Source: Lentisphaeria bacterium UBA1732 (GTDB lineage: Bacteria; Verrucomicrobiota; Lentisphaeria; Victivallales; UBA1829). From it: a DNA stretch of 24,325 nucleotides. The stretch's first letter is position 1; each line of letters begins with the position of its first letter. The DNA is taken from contig DCIG01000003.1 in assembly GCA_002315855.1 (NCBI GenBank), positions 1-24,325 on the forward strand. The letters are read 5' to 3'. Positions 8,022 to 15,306 of this stretch are shown one piece after another. The notes under the pieces were generated by a model. The model saw only the letters and a list, made by a program, of their open reading frames with translations, did no database searches and was not told where the DNA came from. The position numbers and the translations under genes are program-made.

Positions 8022-8888
8022 TTACATCTGAATATCCATGGAAATGTCAGAGGATTTGACCGAGTGTGTCAAAGCACCGGAGGAAATGAAATCGACTCCG
8101 GTTTTTGAGAGAGACGGGAGACGCTCCAATGTAACGTTTCCGCTGGATTCGAGTTTGGCACGACCGGCAGTGCGAATGACAGCTTCGCGAACGAGGTCAT
8201 TGTTCATATTGTCCAGCAAGATGTATTCTGCACCGGATTCCAAGGCTTCATCCAGTGAATCCAAAGAGTCGATTTCGACTTCGACTTCCAGCTGCGGGTA
8301 CATTTCGCGGGCACGTTTCACGGAACGAAGAATACCTCCGGGACCTTCCATTCCTGCAAGTTCGCGGTGATTGTCCTTGATCATGATACGGTCAAAAAGC
8401 CCGATACGATGATTGGAAGCACCGCCGACGCTGACTGCGTATTTTTCCAGATTGCGCCAGCCGGGCGTTGTTTTGCGGGTGTCCAGAATGACCGCGCCAT
8501 CACCTGCCGCCTGCTGATAACGATGCGATGCGGTTGCCACCCCGCAAAGACGCTGAAGGAAATTCAAAGCGGTGCGTTCGCCGGTCAGGAGGACACGGGC
8601 ACGGCCGGAGATTTCCGCCATGACTGTGCCTTTCGGGCAAAAATCGCCTTCCTGAACTTTTGAGGTGAACAGGACTTCGGGGTCAAGGGTGTGGAAGAGA
8701 CGTTCGGCAACCGGAAGTCCGGCGCAAATCAGGTCTTCTTTCGCCAGAAGCACGGCACGAACCATAAGCTGTTCGGGAATCACGGAATTTGTAGTGGTAT
8801 CGCCCAAGTCTCCGAGGTCTTCGGAAAGAGCGAGCTGAATCAGGGCATCTGCACGTGCCCAGTCAATGGGATGGATAGTGTGGCTCAT
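8022..8888 (-). CDS. nadC: Nicotinate-nucleotide pyrophosphorylase (quinolinate phosphoribosyltransferase)
   Basis: The 288-residue enzyme joins quinolinate with PRPP to make nicotinate mononucleotide in de novo NAD synthesis. Visible family motifs are LTGERTALNFLQRLCGVAT (about 101-119, with the substrate-binding arginine R105), DTRKTTPGWR (136-145), GGASNHRIGLFD (155-166), IKDNH (170-174), and the late VEVEIDSLDS and ILLDNM strands. Length is normal. An in-frame TTG overlaps the stop of the upstream ymdB gene; the ATG at 8888 is preferred because it leaves 8 bp between genes. Neither start has a convincing Shine-Dalgarno. It is co-transcribed with ymdB. nadA and nadB are not in the window. 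Confidence 0.95.
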   Translation of the reverse strand: MSHTIHPIDWARADALIQLALSEDLGDLGDTTTNSVIPEQLMVRAVLLAKEDLICAGLPVAERLFHTLDPEVLFTSKVQEGDFCPKGTVMAEISGRARVLLTGERTALNFLQRLCGVATASHRYQQAAGDGAVILDTRKTTPGWRNLEKYAVSVGGASNHRIGLFDRIMIKDNHRELAGMEGPGGILRSVKRAREMYPQLEVEVEIDSLDSLDEALESGAEYILLDNMNNDLVREAVIRTAGRAKLESSGNVTLERLPSLSKTGVDFISSGALTHSVKSSDISMDIQM

Positions 8889-8896
8889 CTGGATAC

Positions 8897-9697
8897 TCAA
8901 TGATCGTTAGCGTTAAAAGGTTCTGAAATGGTTTGAATGGTTTGGGCTCGTCCCGTCATGTAGTCATAACGGATGATTGCCGCATGAAGGACGATTTTGT
9001 TTTCCACCACGGCAAAACGGCTGGGCATACCGGTACGGAATTTGCGAACGACATCATCAATTTCACGACCGAGGATGGAGTCTTCGCCGCCAACCATGCC
9101 GACATCAGACAGGAATGCAGTTCCGCCCGGCAGGATACGGGCATCCGCAGTCTGCACGTGGGTATGCGTACCGATGACCGCAGTCACTTTACCGTCCAGG
9201 AACCATGCCATTGCGGCTTTTTCACTGGTGGCCTCGGCATGGAAATCCACAAAAATATTTTTGCAGGACGCAGGTATCTCCTGAAGGATGCGCTCCATGG
9301 TCTCAAAGGGACAATAGGCACTGTCTTTCATGAAAACTTTGCCCAGAAGAGAGACAACAACGACATCGCCGCCGACAGGATTTCTCAGTTTCATCCATCC
9401 GTTTCCGGGCTGATATTTGCTGAAATTCGCAGGGCGAACAATGTTCGGGATGCCAGAAATTTCGCTTTCAAATTCCTTGCGGTCCCATGTATGGTCGCCG
9501 GATGTAAAGGCATCGGCATTCGTCATTTCCTGAATACAATTGAGGTTCAAACCTGCGCCTGCGGCGCAATTCTCCGCATTGACGATGGCAAAGGAACAGG
9601 AATAACGGCTTTTCAATTCGGGGATCAGCATCTGAACGGCTTTGCGACCGCCTTTTCCGACGACATCTCCGATAAATAACAGGTTAAGTGCTGGCAC
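8897..9697 (-). CDS. ymdB: YmdB/TIGR00282 family metallophosphoesterase
   Basis: The 266-residue protein belongs to the TIGR00282 family of dimetal phosphoesterases; characterised members hydrolyse 2',3'-cyclic nucleotides and other phosphodiesters. Metal ligands are visible in order: D10 (FIGDVVGK), E42-N43 (NAEN), position 68 in SGDHTWD, H153 (DFHAEATSEK), and H178 and H180 (GTHTHVQTAD). Position 68 is Asp where the family usually has Asn. The VRPANF and FLSDVGMVG segments are also typical. A GTG at 9697 is chosen as start because AAGGA lies 5 nt upstream and the protein then begins PALNLLFIGD; an upstream TTG at 9715 has no ribosome-binding site. It precedes nadC in the same transcript and diverges from the membrane-protein operon. 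Confidence 0.9.
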   Translation of the reverse strand: MPALNLLFIGDVVGKGGRKAVQMLIPELKSRYSCSFAIVNAENCAAGAGLNLNCIQEMTNADAFTSGDHTWDRKEFESEISGIPNIVRPANFSKYQPGNGWMKLRNPVGGDVVVVSLLGKVFMKDSAYCPFETMERILQEIPASCKNIFVDFHAEATSEKAAMAWFLDGKVTAVIGTHTHVQTADARILPGGTAFLSDVGMVGGEDSILGREIDDVVRKFRTGMPSRFAVVENKIVLHAAIIRYDYMTGRAQTIQTISEPFNANDH

Positions 9698-9795
9698 AGA
9701 AATCCTTTCAGGCAATTGGGCGCTTATGGGTATTTGACAGACGCGAGGTACGGCTTCACGACAGGCAAAACCGATACTGTTTTTTGCATCGGCTC

Positions 9796-9824
9796 TTGAA
9801 AAGGAAGAGACGCGGCTGTATATT
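9796..9824 (+). promoter_or_regulatory. Promoter for the membrane glycosyltransferase operon
   Basis: TTGAAA at 9796-9801 and TATATT at 9819-9824 are separated by 17 bp. Transcription would start near 9831, about 40 nt before the first ATG at 9872. The -10 is half of a 16-bp palindrome shared with a possible promoter on the other strand. Confidence 0.6.
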
Positions 9825-9833
9825 TAAATATAC
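9818..9833. repeat. 16-bp palindrome carrying -10 boxes for both strands
   Basis: GTATATTTAAATATAC is a perfect palindrome in the intergenic region between ymdB and the + strand operon. It presents TATATT on both strands, each with a -35-like hexamer 17 bp upstream on its own strand. It could be a symmetric, bidirectional promoter core. Confidence 0.6.
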
Positions 9834-9855
9834 CATAGTATGAGAAAAACTGCAA
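9827..9855 (-). promoter_or_regulatory. Possible promoter for ymdB-nadC
   Basis: On the minus strand TTGCAG (9855-9850) is followed after 17 bp by TATATT (9832-9827). The -35 matches consensus at only three positions. The transcript would begin near 9820 and carry a leader of about 120 nt before the ymdB GTG. No better candidate is visible between 9698 and 9850. Confidence 0.4.
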
Positions 9856-9871
9856 CCACAAACATCAAAAA

Positions 9872-10948
9872 ATGGCTCAAAACAACCAAAAAAAAGAAGA
9901 GAGTGCCACGGACCGTACTTCCCGATGGAAATCTCTGCTGTCCATGTTTCTGAAAATTCTGATTGCCGCCGGGATTATTTCATTTCTTGTATGGAAATCC
10001 GGCAACATTGAAGGCATCTCCAAGCTGAAACTTTCGGATTTGAATCTCAGGTGGCTGGGAGCAGCCTGTATGCTGTATACGGTGCATTTGTTTGTGAATG
10101 CGTGGCGGTGGCGTCTTCTGCTGAAATATCGCAATCTGCCGTGTTCTCTGGGTGAGGCGTTTTCACTGACGTGGCAATCCTTTTTCTTCTCGCTGGCAAT
10201 GCCGGGCGGAGCAATCGGGGGAGATGTGATTCGTGCAGGATTTCTGGCGGCACGTTTCCCGAAAGGCGCGAAATTCGATGGGGTATTCACGATTCTGATG
10301 GATCGTTTCACCGGTATGATCGGGATTTTTCTGACAGCATTCATGATGCTTCCATGGGTTTTGACCAGCTTTCCGGAAAACGATCCGGCAGCACGTTCCT
10401 TTTCCATTCTGCTGCTTGCGGGGTCTGCGGCCGGACTTGCCGCCTCGGTGTTCGTTTTCGGTCATCGATGGCTGGAACGATGGGCACTGATTCGCAAACT
10501 GGAAGCAATCGGAGATCGTCTGACACGCGGTTTCTCGACCGAGCTTCTTCAGACACTGGACGCCTATCACGGGGCAGTGAAAGAAATCATCATCTGCATT
10601 CTTGCCAGCGTCATCGGCGTGAATCTTACGCTGGGGCTGTGCTTCTACTGCGTCTGTTTGTCCTGTGATGCGGCCGTGTTTGCACCGCTGTTTTTTGCCT
10701 CCATCGGAGCGATAACCATCGGCAATATTGCGGGACTCCTGCCCGCGACGCCATCGGGAGTGGGAATGCGCGATTATTTCGTACTGTCGCTTCTGGGCGG
10801 TGCAATGGCACGTGCCGGCATAGAATATGAGGCGGGAGCCATCGTGCCGACGCTCCTGATGACGCTGGTGATTATCGGCATGGGACTGCTCGGCGGTATT
10901 TTCTTCCTTTTCGACCGCTCGAAAAAGAAAGAAAAATCCTGCGCATGA
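9872..10948 (+). CDS. Polytopic membrane protein, YbhN/AglD/LPG-synthase TM family
   Basis: The 358-residue protein has a charged cytoplasmic N-terminus of about 20 residues and then seven to nine hydrophobic spans. The family signature is clear: NAWRWRLLL near 70-80, the FSLAMPGGAIGGDVIRAGFLA block near 104-124, a FDGVFTILMDRFTG block near 134-148, and a late GLLPATPSGVGMRDYFVLSLL block near 290-310. COG0392 members are the membrane domains of lysylphosphatidylglycerol synthase, hopanoid biosynthesis HpnL and archaeal AglD. The last two are implicated in lipid or lipid-linked sugar handling. No soluble aminoacyl-transferase domain is present. It overlaps the following GT-C-like gene by 4 bp (ATGA), indicating tight coupling and a joint role in envelope glycolipid or glycan assembly. 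There is no visible Shine-Dalgarno before the ATG. Confidence 0.8.
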   Translation: MAQNNQKKEESATDRTSRWKSLLSMFLKILIAAGIISFLVWKSGNIEGISKLKLSDLNLRWLGAACMLYTVHLFVNAWRWRLLLKYRNLPCSLGEAFSLTWQSFFFSLAMPGGAIGGDVIRAGFLAARFPKGAKFDGVFTILMDRFTGMIGIFLTAFMMLPWVLTSFPENDPAARSFSILLLAGSAAGLAASVFVFGHRWLERWALIRKLEAIGDRLTRGFSTELLQTLDAYHGAVKEIIICILASVIGVNLTLGLCFYCVCLSCDAAVFAPLFFASIGAITIGNIAGLLPATPSGVGMRDYFVLSLLGGAMARAGIEYEAGAIVPTLLMTLVIIGMGLLGGIFFLFDRSKKKEKSCA

Positions 10949-12684
10949 AAGATCAAACGATCAGCTTTCCCCATTTTTATCCGCTGTGGCAGAAAATCGC
11001 ACCGGCGGTACTGCTGTCCGTTTATGCACTGTTTACGCTGACGGTTGCGCTGTTCCACGAGCCGTGGGCGGATGAATTGCAGGCATGGCTGATTGCCCGC
11101 GACACATCGCTGCCGGAACTTTTCATGCTGATGCGTTATGAGGGACATTTCATGCTGTGGTATCTGCTGATTCGTCCATTTGCGGCGACCGGATGCCCGG
11201 TCCTGTGCATGAGCCTGACGGCGTGGGGACTGACCGTTCTGGCAGCCTGGATTTTTGTGAAGAAAGCACCTTTCGGATTATGGATGAAAACGGCAGTGCT
11301 GTGCAGTTCCGGGATGCTGTTCTGGTATCCGGTGGTGGCACGGTGCTACGCCGTGATTCCGCCGCTGCTTTTCCTGCTGGCGGCACTGTACCATGACCGC
11401 CGCAAATATCCGCTGCTGTACGGTCTTCTGATTGCAGTAATGGCAAATTCTCACGCATACATGGAGGGATTCTGCGGGATATTGTTTGTGTTTCTGGCGA
11501 TTGACCGTCAAAACGAAAAAGACCCCGCTGTCCGCAAAAAACAACTCTCAGGACTTCTGATTGCCGCCGCCGGGGCATTGATTGCATTTGTGCAGGTTGC
11601 TCCGGCAGTTTTCATCGCGGAATCGGTGGGATGCCAGAGGAAATGGCCGACCACGCTTTCCGTTCTCGAACGCTTCGCTGTTCCGCTCAGTGATTTTGCA
11701 GGGTGCACGCAGGAAGCCGCGAATCAGACGCATCCGGTTCTTCCGTTTTTGTACCTGGCTCTGCTTGCGGGGGTAATTGGCTGGCTGTGGCGGATTCGCA
11801 AATCACGCGCTGTCATTCTTTACGTTGTTTCGGGGATAGCACTGTCGCTGATTTTCTATTTTGCATTGCCGAATTTGCGCTGGTTCGACGGGACAATCTT
11901 CTTTTTCAACTGTGTTTTTCTGCCGCTTTTCATTCTTGCAGTTCTTGCGATTTTCCAACTCAACCGAAGAGCGGGCTGGATTCTGCTGGCATCGTTTCTC
12001 TGGCAATATTTTTTCGCCGCATTTCTGTTTTACTTTCTGCCCCAGCGGGCACTGCTGATTTTCCTCATTTACGTATTCTGCGCATGGATTATCCGCGCAG
12101 AAAATGCAGAAGCGGAACTGCCCCGGGATACACCATTCTGGCGAAACTGCTCTTTGAATGCAATCTTTTTGCTTTATACGCTCTTTACCATTCCCGGCGC
12201 GGTTACACTGACCTCGTATGACCTGATTTATCCGTTCTCCGGGGTGCGCGATGCAGGACGCTGGATTGATGAAAATATCCCCGCCGGAGCCGCTGTGCTG
12301 ATTCCGAATTACGGAATTACGCAATCTGTTCTTTCCGCCTACGCGCCGCGGCATAAACTGTACTGCGTAGAGTCGGGAACGGTTGTTACATACTGTCCCC
12401 TGAACAGAACTTCTCTTGACCAGTATCCGAATTTCAAGGACAGTCCGCACTGGGCAACGTTTATGGAAGAGCTGCCATCACCTCATTATTTTGTCTGCGA
12501 TGCGCGCTTTTTCGGGTCGTTTCCGCTTTATCACATGGATTTTCAAATCGGAAACGATCATTTCGATGAAATTTTCCGTACCGACCAAATTCATTTTGCA
12601 TCTGTGGCGGGCGAACAATTCTGGATTTTCACGGATGATCCGGGATATTTTCAGCGGGAATGGAAGAAAATGAAGAAAAAGTAA
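10945..12684 (+). CDS. GT-C fold membrane glycosyltransferase-like protein
   Basis: The 579-residue protein has a short cytoplasmic start, a first membrane span at about 19-38, then an external loop with W41-A-D43-E44-L. The acidic pair in this position is typical of PMT/ArnT-type GT-C glycosyltransferases. A GHFMLWYLL segment at 67-75 resembles their HPPLYYLL motif. About ten further hydrophobic spans follow to residue 425, and then a soluble, probably periplasmic, domain of about 150 residues (SGVRDAGRWIDENIPAGAAVLIPNYG onward). GT-C enzymes use lipid-linked sugars outside the membrane. The donor and acceptor are unknown. The gene overlaps the upstream membrane-protein gene by 4 bp. No terminator is visible directly after it, so transcripts may run into the tRNA terminator at 12844. 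Confidence 0.7.
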   Translation: MKDQTISFPHFYPLWQKIAPAVLLSVYALFTLTVALFHEPWADELQAWLIARDTSLPELFMLMRYEGHFMLWYLLIRPFAATGCPVLCMSLTAWGLTVLAAWIFVKKAPFGLWMKTAVLCSSGMLFWYPVVARCYAVIPPLLFLLAALYHDRRKYPLLYGLLIAVMANSHAYMEGFCGILFVFLAIDRQNEKDPAVRKKQLSGLLIAAAGALIAFVQVAPAVFIAESVGCQRKWPTTLSVLERFAVPLSDFAGCTQEAANQTHPVLPFLYLALLAGVIGWLWRIRKSRAVILYVVSGIALSLIFYFALPNLRWFDGTIFFFNCVFLPLFILAVLAIFQLNRRAGWILLASFLWQYFFAAFLFYFLPQRALLIFLIYVFCAWIIRAENAEAELPRDTPFWRNCSLNAIFLLYTLFTIPGAVTLTSYDLIYPFSGVRDAGRWIDENIPAGAAVLIPNYGITQSVLSAYAPRHKLYCVESGTVVTYCPLNRTSLDQYPNFKDSPHWATFMEELPSPHYFVCDARFFGSFPLYHMDFQIGNDHFDEIFRTDQIHFASVAGEQFWIFTDDPGYFQREWKKMKKK

Positions 12685-12715
12685 GCATTTTTGGGTGAAA
12701 AAAGATATTTTGGAT

Positions 12716-12743
12716 TTGCATTTTGATTATTTCGGAGTATATT
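12716..12743 (+). promoter_or_regulatory. Promoter for tRNA(CAU)
   Basis: TTGCAT at 12716-12721 and TATATT at 12738-12743 are separated by 16 bp. Transcription would start near 12750, seven bases before the mature tRNA. The context GTATATTAATT is repeated upstream of tRNA-Lys. Confidence 0.5.
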
Positions 12744-12756
12744 AATTATATCATAC

Positions 12757-12829
12757 GGCTACTTAGCTCAGTTGGTAGAGCATCGGAATCATAATCCGCA
12801 GGTCGCTGGTCCGAGTCCGGCAGTAGCCA
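12757..12829 (+). tRNA. tRNA-Met (anticodon CAU), probably elongator
   Basis: The 73-nt gene folds into a normal cloverleaf: 7-bp acceptor GGCTACT/AGTAGCC, D stem GCTC/GAGC with the GG pair in the loop, anticodon loop ATCATAA (anticodon CAT), 5-nt variable loop, and T stem GCTGG/CCGGC. The T loop reads TCCGAGT, so position 55 is C instead of the nearly invariant T. The first pair of the anticodon stem (27-43) is T/C. Discriminator A73 is followed by TTTT; CCA is not encoded. The acceptor stem is like bacterial elongator tRNA-Met. The variable and T arms also resemble tRNA-Ile2(CAU), which cannot be excluded. Confidence 0.88.
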
Positions 12830-12843
12830 TTTTTGCATTTTCA

Positions 12844-12870
12844 GGGCAGGTTTCATACCTGTCCTTTTTT
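12844..12870 (+). terminator. Rho-independent terminator after tRNA(CAU)
   Basis: GGGCAGGT (12844-12851) pairs with ACCTGTCC (12857-12864) through a TTCAT loop with one G-T pair, and six T residues follow (12865-12870). It ends the tRNA transcript and possibly that of the upstream glycosyltransferase operon. Confidence 0.85.
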
Positions 12871-12895
12871 GTGTCCTGATTTCGGAAACGAAGCC

Positions 12896-12925
12896 AAAAA
12901 AGAACCGGAGTATTTCATCCGGTTC
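12896..12925 (-). terminator. Rho-independent terminator of the thioredoxin-like gene
   Basis: On the minus strand GAACCGGA (12925-12918) pairs perfectly with TCCGGTTC (12909-12902) around an 8-nt loop, and six T residues follow (12901-12896). It lies about 40 bp after the stop of the minus-strand gene and only 26 bp from the opposing terminator. Confidence 0.85.
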
Positions 12926-12965
12926 ACTGTGTGCTTGAAAGAATGATTTGTGAATGGGGGGCGAA

Positions 12966-14129
12966 TCAGTTGAAAAGCGGCTGAGTGTGATAAATGACAT
13001 CCGGCTTGATTGGACCATTCTTGTCCAGATTCTCAAAAAGTTCCGGCAGGGGTGCGTAGGAATGCTCAAATTTCTTTGTTTCAGCAGGTTTTTGTTCCGT
13101 TGTTTTCGTATCAGCAGGCTTCTTTTCTTCCGTTTTGACTTCTTCCTTTTTGTCCTTCAGATTCGGCTGAGCCCTGGTTACTGCATCCTGAAGTTTTTCA
13201 AGGAATAAAACATCATATCCGCAATGCGACCAGAGACTTTTCTGCCCATTGCTGGTCAGCAGATGGATGGTCGGATATGCCTCCACGCCAAATTCCTTGG
13301 CCAGCGTATCGTTTTGCAGTTTGATTTTTTCAGCAAGTTTGGTATTCTGCGGAAAATCGAGGAACAGCAGAACGACATTCTTCTGCGCATATTCTTTGAA
13401 TTTCTCATTGGCAAAAACGTTGCGCCCCATTTTCTGACACGGCGGACACCAGTCCGATCCTGTGAAGAGCGCAAGAATCGGCTTGTTCTCCTTCTGTGCA
13501 AGTTTCATGGCATCCACATAGCTGTCCAGCCAGCCTTCAGGAGTTTTACCCGGCGTCAATTCAATTTTGTGCTCTTCAGCGTATTTTTCGGCTTCGGCTT
13601 CCGCCTGTCCCTGACGGATTCGCTCGGCATGGCCTGCGGCACGGGCGCGGTCGCGTTCCACAATGGTACGCAGCTGATCCGTCGTGAAACGCGGCAAGGT
13701 ACTTGTTTCAAGCGTTACACGCCCCTGTCCCGCTGTATTGGCAGGTGTTGAAGACGGATTTGCTTCAGTCGGAGGAATCGGATTCTGCTGAACAGGCTGA
13801 ACAGGCTGAACGGGTTCCAAAGTCAGCTTTTCTTTTCCGGCATTGACACGCTGCTGAATCCCGCGAACACGAGCCTCATCTTGTTCCAGAATCAAGCGCA
13901 TCCGGTCTGCATTGTCAGCAGGTTCCAGCTGCTTGACTTCAATTGTGCGGGTGGCAGGGACTTCGGCGGGGCGGACTTCCTGCGCTGCCGGTTCGTCCAT
14001 GAGCTGAAGATTGGCAGAAACGCGCCGCGGCATCCATGGATTGTTCATATCAATGATGTCTGCGAATGCAGTGCATGTGATTGCAAGCACAGGCAGTACC
14101 GCTGCCGGGAAAAGTATATTTCTGTTCAT
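12966..14129 (-). CDS. Secreted thioredoxin-like protein with duplicated N-terminal module
   Basis: The 387-residue protein has a signal peptide (hydrophobic 5-20, cleavage near AFA-D). A long polar linker region follows with two related segments at about 61-102 and 137-180. Both align as RxIvExDxARxxGxxxRxxxGxxe in their second half. A thioredoxin-like domain occupies about 200-320 with W227-C-P-P-C231 and the cis-proline segment YPT (285-287). A Lys/Glu/Pro-rich tail (328-355) and a short conserved-looking end complete it. It probably acts in the periplasm on disulfides. The FTGSDWCPPCQKMGRNVF segment is typical of PVC-group proteins. AAAGG lies 8 nt before the ATG, and a clear terminator follows the stop. 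The substrate is unknown. Confidence 0.8.
   Translation of the reverse strand: MNRNILFPAAVLPVLAITCTAFADIIDMNNPWMPRRVSANLQLMDEPAAQEVRPAEVPATRTIEVKQLEPADNADRMRLILEQDEARVRGIQQRVNAGKEKLTLEPVQPVQPVQQNPIPPTEANPSSTPANTAGQGRVTLETSTLPRFTTDQLRTIVERDRARAAGHAERIRQGQAEAEAEKYAEEHKIELTPGKTPEGWLDSYVDAMKLAQKENKPILALFTGSDWCPPCQKMGRNVFANEKFKEYAQKNVVLLFLDFPQNTKLAEKIKLQNDTLAKEFGVEAYPTIHLLTSNGQKSLWSHCGYDVLFLEKLQDAVTRAQPNLKDKKEEVKTEEKKPADTKTTEQKPAETKKFEHSYAPLPELFENLDKNGPIKPDVIYHTQPLFN
13784..13810. repeat. Short tandem 9-bp repeat in coding sequence
   Basis: Two perfect copies of CAGGCTGAA (13793-13801, 13802-13810) follow a degenerate third copy. On the coding strand they encode the VQPVQPVQQ stretch in the linker of the thioredoxin-like protein. 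The in-frame unit could expand or shrink by slippage without breaking the gene. Confidence 0.7.
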
Positions 14130-14255
14130 AATAAAGACCTTTCATAGTACCTTGTTTCAGATGATGATTTCAAAATGCGAAACAACCGGATTTCTGTTTC
14201 GTATAGATTAGACGGATTATGACTGTATTTCTTATCGAAATTCCGGATAAAAAAC

Positions 14256-14294
14256 AAAAAAATCCGGCAATCGCGCTGTCGAACTGCCGGATTT
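14256..14294 (-). terminator. Rho-independent terminator of the radical SAM gene
   Basis: On the minus strand AAATCCGGCA (14294-14285) pairs perfectly with TGCCGGATTT (14269-14260) across a 15-nt loop, and the T-tract runs to 14256. It begins 18 bp after the stop codon of the AmrS-like gene, showing that this stop is the true end of the transcript. Confidence 0.85.
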
Positions 14295-14312
14295 GTGAGA
14301 AAATGAGTTTAT

Positions 14313-15197
14313 TCAGCAGATATTGCCCAAATAAACATTCGGGAAACCGCGCTGTTTGGCATGTTCCTGCAAGCTGTCAAGCAGAGAACGGGGTGTCTTC
14401 GGGCTGTCGTGGTACTCGAATGCGGGGTGATAGGCGGTGAAATGCACGGGAGTATCAATTCCCAGTTTGCTTTCCACCCAGTCAAGGAAAGCGTCAACCA
14501 TTTCCAGCGAGTCATTTTTACCGGGAATCACAAGATTGGTCAGTTCCAAATGTCCGTGGCAAACATTTTTGAAATATTCGCAGGACGCTTTGACCGGCTC
14601 CAGTCTGGCTTTGCACATTTCCGAGTAGAAGCCTTCCGAAAACCCTTTCACATCCACATTGGCGGCATCAAAGAGCGGGAAAATATCTTTTGCAGTTTCA
14701 AGCGTGTAGTAGCCATTTGTAACAAGAATCGTGCTTAAGCCGCGTTTGCGCGCTTCGATGGCGCAGTCTCTCACATATTCGCTCCATGTGGCAGGTTCAT
14801 TGTATGTGAATGCGACACATTCGCTGCCCTGACTCAGAATCAGGTCAATCAGAGCTTCCGGCGAATAGTAACGGTAGTGCATCCGCTCGCGGTATTCAGC
14901 ACGCGACAGATGATTGTTCTGGCAGAATACACAGTAGAAATTGCATCCGAACCCGCCCACGGAAAATGCGTGCGTACCGGGACGAAAATGCCGCAACGGC
15001 TTCTTTTCAATGGTATCCACCTGCAAGGCAGTCGGGTAGCCATACGCCATGGAATACAGTTTGCCATCGTGGTTGATGCGCGACTTACAGAAACCGGTGC
15101 CGTCTTTCGGAATCAAACAATGACGGGGGCAAATATTGCAGCGGCATTTGCCATCCGCTTCGGACTGCCACCAGTCAGCAGGGAATAATTGATGCAT
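14313..15197 (-). CDS. amrS: AmrS-like radical SAM enzyme (AmmeMemoRadiSam type), short C-terminus
   Basis: The 294-residue protein has the radical SAM cluster motif C85-x3-C89-x2-C92 in GGFGCNFYCVFCQN. It also has a Cys-rich N-terminal segment (C18, C20, C23, C27, C37: CNICPRHC...GTGFCKSR) and the PflA-like core with YNEPATWSEYV, VTNGYY and VDVKGF. This pattern is that of AmrS, the radical SAM member of the AmmeMemoRadiSam system, whose partners are Memo and AMMECR1 proteins. Neither partner is in the window. Family members usually continue after the GNV/GNI segment with a Thr-x-Cys-Pro-x-Cys tail; here the protein stops at GNIC. The ATG has GGAG 10 nt upstream. Its substrate is not established. 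Confidence 0.85.
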   Translation of the reverse strand: MHQLFPADWWQSEADGKCRCNICPRHCLIPKDGTGFCKSRINHDGKLYSMAYGYPTALQVDTIEKKPLRHFRPGTHAFSVGGFGCNFYCVFCQNNHLSRAEYRERMHYRYYSPEALIDLILSQGSECVAFTYNEPATWSEYVRDCAIEARKRGLSTILVTNGYYTLETAKDIFPLFDAANVDVKGFSEGFYSEMCKARLEPVKASCEYFKNVCHGHLELTNLVIPGKNDSLEMVDAFLDWVESKLGIDTPVHFTAYHPAFEYHDSPKTPRSLLDSLQEHAKQRGFPNVYLGNIC

Positions 15198-15306
15198 AAA
15201 ATCCAGTCTCCATAAAATTTTCAGAACAGAGTTGCAGCACTCCTGACAAATGAATCAGAACAGCCGGAATGAAACCGGATGTCTGAGCTGATTGTGTTCA
15301 TCAGAT

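Noticed and set aside
14144..14173. TTGAAA-18-TACTAT as promoter of the thioredoxin-like gene
   Set aside because: Transcription would start after the ribosome-binding site, only about 8 nt before the ATG, so it is an unlikely arrangement; the real promoter was not identified.
14313..14315. TGA of the AmrS-like gene as a selenocysteine codon
   Set aside because: Read-through would give a few residues unrelated to the expected tail, and a classic terminator starts 18 bp later; no SECIS-like case can be made.
15253..15293. Nested inverted repeat (AATCAG/CTGATT around CCGG/CCGG) upstream of the AmrS-like gene
   Set aside because: The stems are short with large internal loops; not enough to call a regulatory RNA or terminator.
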